From the NCBI GenBank assembly GCA_902465105.1, contig CABQLM010000058.1:1-12696 (forward strand): a stretch of 12,696 nt of DNA. Direction: 5' to 3'. The notes beneath the pieces were generated by a model. The model searched no databases and was not told the DNA's origin. It saw only the letters and a list, made by a program, of their open reading frames with translations. Below are positions 6,852 through 12,696 of the stretch, one piece after another (the first letter of the stretch is position 1; each line of letters begins with the position of its first letter). A program made the position numbers and the translations under genes. The stretch comes from an uncultured Collinsella sp. Lineage in GTDB: Bacteria; Actinomycetota; Coriobacteriia; Coriobacteriales; Coriobacteriaceae.

Positions 6852-6959
6852 CATCACGCGGGGGCCGTCCAGATCGACGCAACCAACGGCCGCATCCACA
6901 ACAAGCGCGCCCGTCTTGCTCAATTACCATTAAAAAGCATCAATTTGAAAACGCAATAA
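6852..6959 (+). pseudogene. Possible gene remnant upstream of the RAYT gene
   Basis: A 35-codon open stretch between TGA (6849-6851) and TAA (6957-6959) has no start codon and no ribosome site. It reads like the tail of a real protein (AVQIDATNGRIHNKRARLAQ). The family is unknown. It may be a fragment left by a rearrangement around the transposase, or chance. Confidence 0.2.
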
Positions 6960-6984
6960 CATTTCGGCAGGTAGCAGCTATAGT
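6956..6984 (+). promoter_or_regulatory. Promoter candidate for the RAYT gene
   Basis: ATAACA (6956-6961, four of six), a 17-base spacer and TATAGT (6979-6984, five of six) would start transcription near 6991, 67 bases before the ATG. Confidence 0.35.
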
Positions 6985-7057
6985 CGGTGAACTGAATCTC
7001 GACAACCGAAGCCTCCGAATGAGGTATCTTCAGCCCATCCAAGCTAAAGGAGGGGCC

Positions 7058-7816
7058 ATGCCGAGAAAACCTCGTTCAAAGTCACCAACCGGTTATTTCC
7101 ACATCACGTTGCGTGGAAACGGAGGGCAATTGCTGTTTGACGATGCCGAGGACCGAATCGCCATGCTTCAGATCCTCGATGCGATCCTCCCCAAACACAA
7201 TATCGAGCTTATCGCTTGGCGCCTTATGGGAAACCACATTCATCTGCTCATCGACGATCCGGACGACCGCAAGAGCGACGCGATGCACGCGGTAGCAGTA
7301 TCGTATGCGGGCAGGTACAATGCGCGGACGGGGCATATCGGCCACGTGTTTCAGGAGCGGTTTTGGGATTCGCCCATTAAGTCAGAAGTATATTTACTCG
7401 AGGCAATTCGATACATTCATCTGAATCCACAAAAAGCGGGACTGGCGGCATACGACGAATATCCCTGGAGCAGCCATCGCGAGTATCTAATGAGTGCCAG
7501 GTCACGGCCGCATGTTACCGGCAGCGTTGTCGGTGTTTTATTCCCAACACCTCGCTCATACCTTCGGCTCATGGAAAGTACGCCGTCGCTTCCCTATCGC
7601 CCCAGCGCAACAGCCAAGGTTCGCGAGGAAGATCTATGCGAATTTGGCACGGCAATCGTGCAGAGTGTCGCAGGATGTGCTCCGACGGAACTCAAATCCG
7701 TCTCCAAGTCACTTCGCAATGAGGCGATTCTCGCGCTTCGAAAACAAGGGCTAACGGTTAAGCAGGTTCAGCTGCTGACCGGACTGGGAGCATGGATTAT
7801 CAAGAACGCGTCGTAG
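7058..7816 (+). CDS. REP-associated tyrosine transposase (RAYT, Y1 HUH family)
   Basis: Single-strand DNA endonuclease of the Y1 transposase fold, related to IS200/IS605 TnpA; members cut and join REP hairpins. The 252-residue product shows the HUH motif as HIH (60-62, within WRLMGNHIHLLI) and the catalytic Tyr, probably Y119, in the RAYT signature RYIHLNPQKAGL (118-129). It also has GHVFQERFW (95-103) and YPWSSHREY (135-143). The C-terminus (NEAILALRKQGLTVKQVQLL) looks like the helix-turn-helix added in some RAYT groups. All key residues are present, so the enzyme looks intact. The start at 7058 (MPRKPRSKSPTGYF) is chosen for its AAAGGAGG site; the frame is open 70 codons further upstream without similar support. 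Inverted copies of a 44-nt hairpin element flank it, likely its substrates. Confidence 0.92.
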   Translation: MPRKPRSKSPTGYFHITLRGNGGQLLFDDAEDRIAMLQILDAILPKHNIELIAWRLMGNHIHLLIDDPDDRKSDAMHAVAVSYAGRYNARTGHIGHVFQERFWDSPIKSEVYLLEAIRYIHLNPQKAGLAAYDEYPWSSHREYLMSARSRPHVTGSVVGVLFPTPRSYLRLMESTPSLPYRPSATAKVREEDLCEFGTAIVQSVAGCAPTELKSVSKSLRNEAILALRKQGLTVKQVQLLTGLGAWIIKNAS

Positions 7817-7902
7817 CGTCGCGTTTGCCGAGTTACGGATACGGCGAAGCGCAGCTGTCTGCCGCGAGGCGCCGCCATTCGCCAGCGTCACCATGTCAAA
7901 CA

Positions 7903-7943
7903 GAAAACGCTTCCGCTGAATAACATCCAACGGAAGCGTTTTC
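7903..7943. terminator. Bidirectional terminator between RAYT and HD hydrolase genes
   Basis: A perfect 13-bp inverted repeat (GAAAACGCTTCCG, 7903-7915, with 7931-7943) has a 15-base loop and TTTT at the end of the right arm on either strand. It can end transcripts of the plus-strand RAYT gene and the minus-strand HD gene. For the HD gene it follows repeat copy B directly. Confidence 0.65.
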
Positions 7944-7944
7944 C

Positions 7945-7988
7945 CAGATAAAACATACCAAAATAAACCTGTCCCTTTTTGGCAGGTT
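7945..7988 (-). repeat. RAYT-linked hairpin element, copy B
   Basis: On the minus strand it begins with the AA of the HD gene's stop codon TAA (7989-7987) and matches copy A over 44 nt except for two changes in the right arm (GGTATG in place of GGCAGG). Those changes weaken the stem to a 6-bp inner part plus flanking pairs. It lies in inverted orientation to copy A across the RAYT gene. Confidence 0.8.
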
Positions 7989-8586
7989 AGGCCTGGAAGG
8001 TGTCGCGGTCGGGCGCGAAGGACTGCATGGCCGCGATGGTGCGGTCGAAGAGCTCGGGAAGCTCCCAGCCCAACATCTCGGCGCCCTGCGAAATCACGTC
8101 GCGCGAGCAGCCGGCGGCAAAGCGCTTGTCCTTGAACTTTTTCTTGAGCGACTTAGTCGTAAAGTCCATGACGCTCTTGCTCGGACGCATGATCACGGCA
8201 GCACCGATCAGGCCGGTGAGCTCGTCGCAAGCAAACAGGATCTTCTCCATCTGAAGCTCGGGCTTGGGCAGCGAGGCGTTGAAATCGGACGTGTGCGTCT
8301 GAATAGCGCGAATGAGTTCGGGCGATGCGCCCTCGCCCTCGAGGATTTCGGCCGCATAGATAGTGTGGTTCACGGGGTCGTCCTCATGCTCCTCCCAATC
8401 CAAGTCGTGCAGCAGGCCGACGATGCCCCAAAACTCCTCGTTCTCGGGGTCGAACTCGCGCGCAAAGTAGCGCATGGTGCCCTCGACCGTCTCGCCGTGG
8501 GTGATGTGGAACGGGTCTTTATTGTGCTCGTTAAGCAGTTCGAACGCACGGTCGCGGGTGATTCCGGCGGAAAGCATCTGGGACAT
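7987..8586 (-). CDS. HD-domain metal-dependent phosphohydrolase
   Basis: The 199-residue product carries an HD domain, a fold that binds metal ions and usually hydrolyses phosphate esters of nucleotides. The central motif is LLHDLDWE (H60, D61). Upstream HITHGE (H27, H30) and downstream H74 and HTSDF could supply further metal ligands. The C-terminal third is basic (TKSLKKKFKDKRFA). It resembles the short stand-alone HDIG-type proteins common in bacteria, whose substrates are mostly unknown; I assign none. The start at 8586 (MSQMLSAGITRDRAF) has a GGAGG site seven bases upstream. The longer open frame runs back through the proA terminator and is rejected. The stop codon is shared with repeat copy B. 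Confidence 0.8.
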   Translation of the reverse strand: MSQMLSAGITRDRAFELLNEHNKDPFHITHGETVEGTMRYFAREFDPENEEFWGIVGLLHDLDWEEHEDDPVNHTIYAAEILEGEGASPELIRAIQTHTSDFNASLPKPELQMEKILFACDELTGLIGAAVIMRPSKSVMDFTTKSLKKKFKDKRFAAGCSRDVISQGAEMLGWELPELFDRTIAAMQSFAPDRDTFQA

Positions 8587-8626
8587 GGCAATACCTCCAG
8601 GTGAGTCGGTGCTAGGACACGGTGTC

Positions 8627-8632
8627 ATTATC
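8627..8632 (-). promoter_or_regulatory. Possible -10 box for the HD hydrolase gene
   Basis: GATAAT on the minus strand matches the consensus at five of six positions and would give a leader of about 35 nt. No convincing -35 box is seen. A separate promoter is expected because the proA terminator lies just upstream. Confidence 0.3.
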
Positions 8633-8678
8633 GTATATCGCCGTGGCTCAAGCCGAAAGGCAGAAAAGGTATACGGAG

Positions 8679-8707
8679 AAAAAAGCCGGGCAAACGTGTC
8701 GCCCGGC
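8679..8707 (-). terminator. Intrinsic terminator of proA
   Basis: GCCGGGC (8685-8691) pairs with GCCCGGC (8701-8707) across a 9-base loop and is followed on the minus strand by TTTTTT (8684-8679). It lies just past repeat copy C and separates proA from the HD gene. Confidence 0.85.
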
Positions 8708-8714
8708 AAAACCG

Positions 8715-8758
8715 CAGATAAAACCTGCCAAAATAAACCTGTCCCTTTTTGGTAGGTT
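8715..8758 (-). repeat. RAYT-linked hairpin element, copy C
   Basis: It begins at the last base of the proA stop codon TAA (8760-8758) and matches copy A over 44 nt with one change in the left arm (CCTACC in place of CCTGCC). The right arm GGCAGGTTTTATCTG is intact, so the stem has one G-to-A change, giving an A-C mismatch. It is about 0.73 kb from copy B, in the same orientation, with only the HD gene between. Confidence 0.8.
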
Positions 8759-10044
8759 TAGGGGCGGACCTGGCCGGTGCCGCGGAGCTTGTATTTGTAG
8801 GTGGTGAGGGCCTCGGCGGCAAAGGGTCCGCGGGCGTGGAGCTTTTGGGTCGAGATGCCGATCTCCGCGCCCAGGCCAAACTCGCCGCCGTCGGTGAAGC
8901 GCGTGCTGGCGTTGGCATACACGGCCGAGGCATCAATCTCATCCAGGAAGCGCTCGCAGGCGTCCGTATCATCGGCAACGATGGCCTCAGAGTGCATGGT
9001 GCCGTAGCGATTGATGTGCGCGATGGCCTCGTCCCTGTTCGCCACGACCTTCACGCTCATCTCGAGCGCCAGGTACTCGCGGCCCCAGTCTTCCTCGGTC
9101 GCGGCAACGTAGTCGTCGCCCTCGGCAAGACCGGCGTCGGCGCACGCGGCGCACGTGGCCTCGTCGCCGTGAATGAGCACGCCATGGTCATGCAGTACGG
9201 CAACGACCGCGGGCAAGAACGTATCGGCCACGGCGCGATCGACCAGCAGCGACTCGGCGGCATTGCACACGCCCACGCGCTGCGTCTTCGCATTGACGAT
9301 AATGTTGAGCGCTTTATCGAAGTCGGCGGATTCATGCACGTAGATGTGGCAGTTTCCCGTGCCCGTCTCGATCACCGGTACGAGCGACTCGCGCACGCAG
9401 CGCTGGATCAGGCCCGCGCCGCCGCGCGGAATGAGCACATCGACAACACCGCGGAGCTTCATGAGCTCGCCGGTGGCCTCGCGGTCGGTAGACTCGATCA
9501 TCGAGACGGCCTCGCGCGGGAAGCCTTGCGCCTCCAGAGCATCGGCCAGCAGTTCGGCAATCATGGCGCACGAGTGATAGGCCAGCGAACCGCCGCGCAG
9601 GATGCAGGCGTTACCGGTGCGGATGCAGATGCCCGCTGCGTCGGCCGTCACGTTGGGGCGCGCCTCGTAGACCATGGCAACCAGACCTAGCGGCACACTC
9701 ACGCGGGTCAGGTCCACGCCGCTCGCAAGCACGCGATGGTCAAGCACGCGGCCCACGGGATCGGGCAGCTCAGCGAGCTTCTCCAGGCCGGCGGCCATGC
9801 CCTCGACGCGCTCGGGCGTCAGGAGCAGACGGTCGAGAAGTCCTGCCGAAGTGCCCCCATCGCGCGCGGCAGACATATCGAGCTCGTTGGCGGCAATGAT
9901 GGAATCGGAGCCATCGCGCAGCGCCGCGGCCATGGCACGCACGGCCTCCTGGCGCTGGGCATCGCTCGCCGTGGCGAGCGCGCCCGAAGCAGCCTTGGCC
10001 TCAACGGCAAGATCGTGAACGTACGTGGCTATATCGACCGACAT
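8758..10044 (-). CDS. proA: Gamma-glutamyl phosphate reductase (proline biosynthesis)
   Basis: Second step of proline synthesis: NADPH-dependent reduction of gamma-glutamyl phosphate to glutamate semialdehyde, in the cytoplasm, usually channelled from ProB. The 428-residue product is full length. It has the aldehyde dehydrogenase fold with VYEARPNVTADAAGICIRTG (125-144), LIPRGGAGLI (204-213), the catalytic cysteine C260 in QRVGVCNAAESLLVD, and the C-terminal FGLGAEIGISTQKLHARGP. The ATG at 10044 follows an AAAGGG ribosome site. Its partner proB is on the same strand 1.7 kb upstream, separated by a peptidase gene in the opposite direction, so the two are not in one operon here. A repeat element and then a terminator follow the stop codon. 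Confidence 0.97.
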   Translation of the reverse strand: MSVDIATYVHDLAVEAKAASGALATASDAQRQEAVRAMAAALRDGSDSIIAANELDMSAARDGGTSAGLLDRLLLTPERVEGMAAGLEKLAELPDPVGRVLDHRVLASGVDLTRVSVPLGLVAMVYEARPNVTADAAGICIRTGNACILRGGSLAYHSCAMIAELLADALEAQGFPREAVSMIESTDREATGELMKLRGVVDVLIPRGGAGLIQRCVRESLVPVIETGTGNCHIYVHESADFDKALNIIVNAKTQRVGVCNAAESLLVDRAVADTFLPAVVAVLHDHGVLIHGDEATCAACADAGLAEGDDYVAATEEDWGREYLALEMSVKVVANRDEAIAHINRYGTMHSEAIVADDTDACERFLDEIDASAVYANASTRFTDGGEFGLGAEIGISTQKLHARGPFAAEALTTYKYKLRGTGQVRP

Positions 10045-10113
10045 GGACGGCCCTTTCTCTTAGATGTTTGCCAACCATGGTAGCCGATTTATGCGCATCC
10101 TCGCCGACGGCGG

Positions 10114-10119
10114 TAGAAT
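10114..10119 (+). promoter_or_regulatory. Probable -10 box for the peptidase gene
   Basis: TAGAAT (five of six) lies 38 bases before the ATG at 10158; the -35 box is poor. The 113-bp spacer is shared with proA on the other strand, for which I found no good promoter. The two transcripts probably start from overlapping sites. Confidence 0.4.
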
Positions 10120-10157
10120 TGGTCAACCCGAAACACCGCAACGAATGGAAGCATCAG

Positions 10158-11576
10158 ATGGCGCTCATCACTTCGTACCACGTCCCTGGCCTGTATGTCG
10201 AGGACCACAGCATCGATGTCCCTCTCGACTGGCGCGGCCTTGAGCCAATGCTTTTGGCCGTCGGCAGCACTATGCGCCGCGGTGCCATGCCGGCGCCCAT
10301 CGCCGGCGCACCCGAGAGCATCAAACTCTTCTACCGCGTGGTTTGCGCGCCCGACCGCATCAACGACGATTTGCCGCTCCTCCTCTTTTTGCAGGGCGGC
10401 CCCGGCGGCGAGAGCCCGCGTCCGCTGTCGCCCACAAGCGATGGCTGGATCGAGGAAGCCGTCAAACACTTCCGCGTCGTCCTGCCCGACCAGCGCGGAA
10501 CGGGGCGCAGCAGCTGCGTGGACGGACACACAATCGCGGCGCTGGGTAATCGCGCGACGGCAGCCGGCGCCGATGCGCCCCGCTCGCAGGCAGACTTCCT
10601 CAAACGCCACCTCGCCAGCTCCATCGTGCGCGATTTTGAGTACCTGCGCCTGGTGGGCTTTGGCGGCAAGCCCTGGGTCACACTCGGGCAGAGCTACGGC
10701 GGCTTTTTGACGTTGAGCTATCTGTCGCTCTTCCCCGAGGGCGTGGCGGCAAGCTTTACCTGCGGCGGTATTCCACACGTGCCGGCGAGCGCCAGCGAGG
10801 TCTACGCGCACACGTTCCCGCGCATGGCAGCCAAGACACAGCAGTACTACGACCGCTACCCCGCCGATGTCGAGCGAGTGGCGGCACTGGCCGATGCGAT
10901 CGAGGAGCAAAAGCCCGCACTGCCCGACGGCTCGCCGATGACGGTCGAGCGCCTGCAGCTCATGGGCAGCGACTTTGGCATGAAGCCGAGCTTTGAGCGC
11001 ATGCACTGGATTATCGACCATGCTTTTGTTGACGGCGACGGCACGCTGAGCTGCGGAACCTCGGTATCAGACAGCTTTTTGATGCGCGCCTTCGAGCGCA
11101 CGAACACGCGCACAGACCCGCTGTACTGGACGCTGCAGGAGTTCATCTACGCCGACGGCGACACCATGCCCATTCGCTGGGCCGCGGCAGAAGAGAAGGC
11201 ACACCGTGCCGAGTTCGACACCCTCGCGCGCCCGCTCATGTTTACCGGCGAGGCCATGTTCCCATGGATGTTTGAGCAGATGCCCGAGCTCAAGCCCTTC
11301 AAGCCCGCCATGGACCTGCTGATGGAAGACACCAGCTGGGACAAGATCTACGACCTACAGCGCCTGGCATGCAACGAGGTGCCGCTTCAGGCCGCGGTGT
11401 ATTTCGACGACATGTACGTGGATTCGGGCCTGCAGCTCGACACGCTCAGCCGCGTGGGCAGCTCACATGCCTGGGTGACCAACGAGTTTGAGCACGACGG
11501 CCTGCACGGCAGCGTGGTGTTCAAGCACCTCTTTGACGCAGCCCTCAACCGCGGAGACCTGCGCCAGATCTTCTAG
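10158..11576 (+). CDS. Proline iminopeptidase-like alpha/beta hydrolase (peptidase family S33)
   Basis: Alpha/beta-fold serine peptidase likely to remove N-terminal proline from peptides. The 472-residue product has the oxyanion-hole motif QGGPGG (79-84), DQRGTGRS (111-118) and the nucleophile elbow GQSYGG with Ser179. C-terminal candidates for the acid and base of the triad are the Asp residues in YFDDMYVD and the His in EFEHDGLHGS. There is no signal peptide, so it should be cytoplasmic. The cap region between the elbow and the C-terminal lobe is long, as in the large actinobacterial S33 enzymes. The frame also opens at 10068, but the start at 10158 (MALITSYHVPGLY) is preferred because the -10 box lies inside the longer version; the ribosome site GGAAG is weak. 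It sits between proB and proA in the opposite direction, fitting a role in proline supply. Family is firm; exact substrate is inferred. Confidence 0.85.
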   Translation: MALITSYHVPGLYVEDHSIDVPLDWRGLEPMLLAVGSTMRRGAMPAPIAGAPESIKLFYRVVCAPDRINDDLPLLLFLQGGPGGESPRPLSPTSDGWIEEAVKHFRVVLPDQRGTGRSSCVDGHTIAALGNRATAAGADAPRSQADFLKRHLASSIVRDFEYLRLVGFGGKPWVTLGQSYGGFLTLSYLSLFPEGVAASFTCGGIPHVPASASEVYAHTFPRMAAKTQQYYDRYPADVERVAALADAIEEQKPALPDGSPMTVERLQLMGSDFGMKPSFERMHWIIDHAFVDGDGTLSCGTSVSDSFLMRAFERTNTRTDPLYWTLQEFIYADGDTMPIRWAAAEEKAHRAEFDTLARPLMFTGEAMFPWMFEQMPELKPFKPAMDLLMEDTSWDKIYDLQRLACNEVPLQAAVYFDDMYVDSGLQLDTLSRVGSSHAWVTNEFEHDGLHGSVVFKHLFDAALNRGDLRQIF

Positions 11577-11627
11577 CAAAGGAATGTCCCCCACCTGCCG
11601 GCACAAAAGGAACGTCCCCAAGTGCCA
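11577..11627 (-). repeat. Tandem GGGAC-type repeat units between the peptidase gene and proB
   Basis: Two direct copies, AAAGGAATGTCCCC (11578-11591) and AAAGGAACGTCCCC (11606-11619), differ at one base and are 28 bases apart. The element starts one base after the peptidase stop codon TAG. The second unit lies in the loop of a hairpin GGCAC...GTGCC (11600-11604, 11622-11626), extended outwards by ACCTG and AGGT. Read on the minus strand (proB sense), each unit starts with GGGGAC. The 10-mer CTTGGGGACG also occurs beyond argS at 3913-3904. It looks like another family of RAYT-linked repeats. Confidence 0.45.
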
Positions 11628-11664
11628 GGTTAATGAAGTCATTGCAGAAAGAGGACGGAAAGCG

Positions 11665-11764
11665 AAAACGCCCCTAAACGAGCAAGGTGACGTGAAAGAG
11701 GAAGGCATTGACCTTTTGGTCATGCCCGACGATTGAACGTCAGATTGCCGCTTAGGGGCGTTTG
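11665..11764. repeat. 100-nt nested inverted-repeat structure
   Basis: An outer 12-bp stem (AAACGCCCCTAA, 11666-11677, with 11752-11763) encloses GCAA/TTGC (11682-11685, 11745-11748) and TGACGT/ACGTCA (11688-11693, 11737-11742). Inside these is an apical hairpin (11704-11713 with 11718-11726, one bulged T) with a TTTT loop. Internal loops are mostly symmetric (10 and 10, 2 and 2 bases). It starts 14 bases after the proB stop codon and probably ends proB and peptidase transcripts. It is more elaborate than a normal terminator. Confidence 0.55.
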
Positions 11765-11777
11765 CAGCGTCAATTGG

Positions 11778-12696
11778 TTAGGCGAAGACGATCAGATTAT
11801 CTCGATGAATCGCGGGCTTCTCGGCCAGGTTTGCGAGCAGTCGGTTGCTGGCGATCTGGTCCTGGCGGCGGCCGGCAGCAAGCTCCAACACGTCCGAATC
11901 AGCCTCGGCGATACCGCGCGCGACAACCATGCCGCTCGGGTCGCACACGTCGAGCACATCGCCCTCGGCAAACGCGCCATCGACCTCGCGAATACCCACC
12001 GCGAGCAGAGAAGAACCACGGCTGACCAGCGCCTTCGCGGCACAGTCATCGACCGTCACCGAGCCATGCGCCTTGTCGCCCAGCGCAATCCACAGTTTGC
12101 GGGGCGCAATATCCAGGCGCTCCGCCGGCGGGTCGAACAGTGTACCCACGCTCTCGCCGCGGGCCAGACGCACGAGCGCATCGGGCTCCTCGCCCGAGCA
12201 AATCACGCTCTGAATGCCCGCCGTCATCAGGATGCGGCTCGCGCGGATCTTGGTAATCATGCCGCCCGTGCCCACCGATGTGGAAGAATCGCCCGCCGAG
12301 GCAATAATCTTGGCATCGATCTTATGCACGACAGGAACAAACTCGGCCGTGGGGTCCTCATGCGGATTGGCAGTATAGAGACCATCGATGTCGGACAGCG
12401 TCACGCACAGGTCGGCGGAAACAAGACAGCTCACGAGCGCCGCCAGCGTGTCGTTGTCGCCGAACTTGATCTCGTCGACGGTAACGGTGTCGTTCTCGTT
12501 GACGACCGGCACCACGCCCAGCTCCACCAGACGCAGCAGGGCGTCGCGCGCGTGCAGATAGGACGTGCGACGCGCCGTGTCGTGACGCGTGAGCAGCACG
12601 AGCGAGGTGAGCAGGTCCCGCGCATGAAACTCCTCATCGTAGGCCGACGAGATGATGCACTGACCGGCCGAGGCGCAGGCCTGCAGGCTCGGCAGG
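11778..12696 (-). CDS. proB: Glutamate 5-kinase with PUA domain, 5' end outside window
   Basis: First and feedback-controlled step of proline synthesis: ATP-dependent phosphorylation of L-glutamate to gamma-glutamyl phosphate. The minus-strand frame enters at the right edge and gives 305 residues to the TAA at 11780-11778; an estimated 65-75 N-terminal residues are missing. Visible kinase motifs are PVVNENDTV, KFGDNDTLAALVS, SDIDGLYTANP and GTGGMITKIRAS. A C-terminal PUA domain follows (from about KLWIALGDKAHGSVTVDDCA to the end, NLIVFA), as in the long form of the enzyme. The frame is uninterrupted up to the window edge. It is followed by the nested inverted-repeat structure and then the tandem repeat, with no link to proA. 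Confidence 0.96.
   Translation of the reverse strand, partial: LPSLQACASAGQCIISSAYDEEFHARDLLTSLVLLTRHDTARRTSYLHARDALLRLVELGVVPVVNENDTVTVDEIKFGDNDTLAALVSCLVSADLCVTLSDIDGLYTANPHEDPTAEFVPVVHKIDAKIIASAGDSSTSVGTGGMITKIRASRILMTAGIQSVICSGEEPDALVRLARGESVGTLFDPPAERLDIAPRKLWIALGDKAHGSVTVDDCAAKALVSRGSSLLAVGIREVDGAFAEGDVLDVCDPSGMVVARGIAEADSDVLELAAGRRQDQIASNRLLANLAEKPAIHRDNLIVFA

Larger units (their letters stand above)
6701..7988. mobile_element. RAYT gene bracketed by inverted copies of the hairpin element
   Basis: Copy A (plus sense) and copy B (minus sense) lie at the two ends of a segment of about 1.3 kb that holds the RAYT gene. RAYT genes flanked by inverted REP sequences are a known arrangement. 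Whether this segment was inserted as a unit is uncertain, because each copy also abuts the stop codon of a host gene (carD, HD hydrolase). Confidence 0.4.

Noticed and set aside
6848..7057. A 70-codon N-terminal extension of the RAYT protein
   Set aside because: RAYTs start close to the first strand of the Y1 domain, as the ATG at 7058 does, and that ATG has AAAGGAGG. The extension reads as non-coding and contains the promoter candidate.
8587..8709. A 41-codon N-terminal extension of the HD hydrolase
   Set aside because: It runs through the proA terminator hairpin; the ATG at 8586 has its own GGAGG site.
1..12696. CRISPR arrays, tRNA or rRNA genes
   Set aside because: I saw no evenly spaced direct repeats with unique spacers and no tRNA-like cloverleaf or rRNA-like stretch. 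The three 44-nt repeats are far apart and hairpin-forming, unlike a CRISPR array.

Overview
The window reads as a GC-rich chromosome segment from a Coriobacteriia-type actinobacterium, most likely Collinsella or a close relative. This rests on a CarD-family regulator, a Rho factor with a very long Ala/Lys/Arg-rich N-terminal extension, the gene order, and recognition of the protein sequences; no search was run. Most of it is core housekeeping DNA, with one small mobile-element locus and an unusual set of short repeats.

Layout. On the minus strand from about 6000 down to 1 lie argS (5874-4021), rho (3543-1006) and a two-transmembrane protein of unknown function cut by the left edge (694-1). 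Each has its own promoter candidate, and argS and rho each have a terminator. Divergent from argS is a CarD-like RNA polymerase-binding regulator (6217-6702, plus). The argS-carD spacer holds a cluster of ATGCA/TGCAT words, including a perfect 9-bp inverted repeat. A REP-associated tyrosine transposase (RAYT, 7058-7816, plus) follows. Next on the minus strand are an HD-domain hydrolase (8586-7987) and proA (10044-8758). Divergent from proA is a proline iminopeptidase-like alpha/beta hydrolase (10158-11576, plus). The window ends inside proB on the minus strand (12696-11778). The two proline-synthesis genes are therefore split by a peptidase gene pointing the other way, and all three share a proline theme.

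The main observation concerns non-coding DNA. A nearly identical 44-nt hairpin element occurs three times (6701-6744, 7945-7988, 8715-8758). Each copy starts on, or one base after, the TAA stop codon of a gene (carD, HD hydrolase, proA), lies in the sense of that gene, and sits just before a second ordinary hairpin. Two copies in inverted orientation bracket the RAYT gene. Two further hairpin-forming elements with a GGGAC signature, but otherwise different sequence, lie beyond the 3' ends of argS and proB. Together these look like several families of RAYT-linked repeats that settle at gene ends and may act as terminators. The proB/peptidase spacer also holds a roughly 100-nt nested inverted-repeat structure that may be a structured RNA or a small mobile element.
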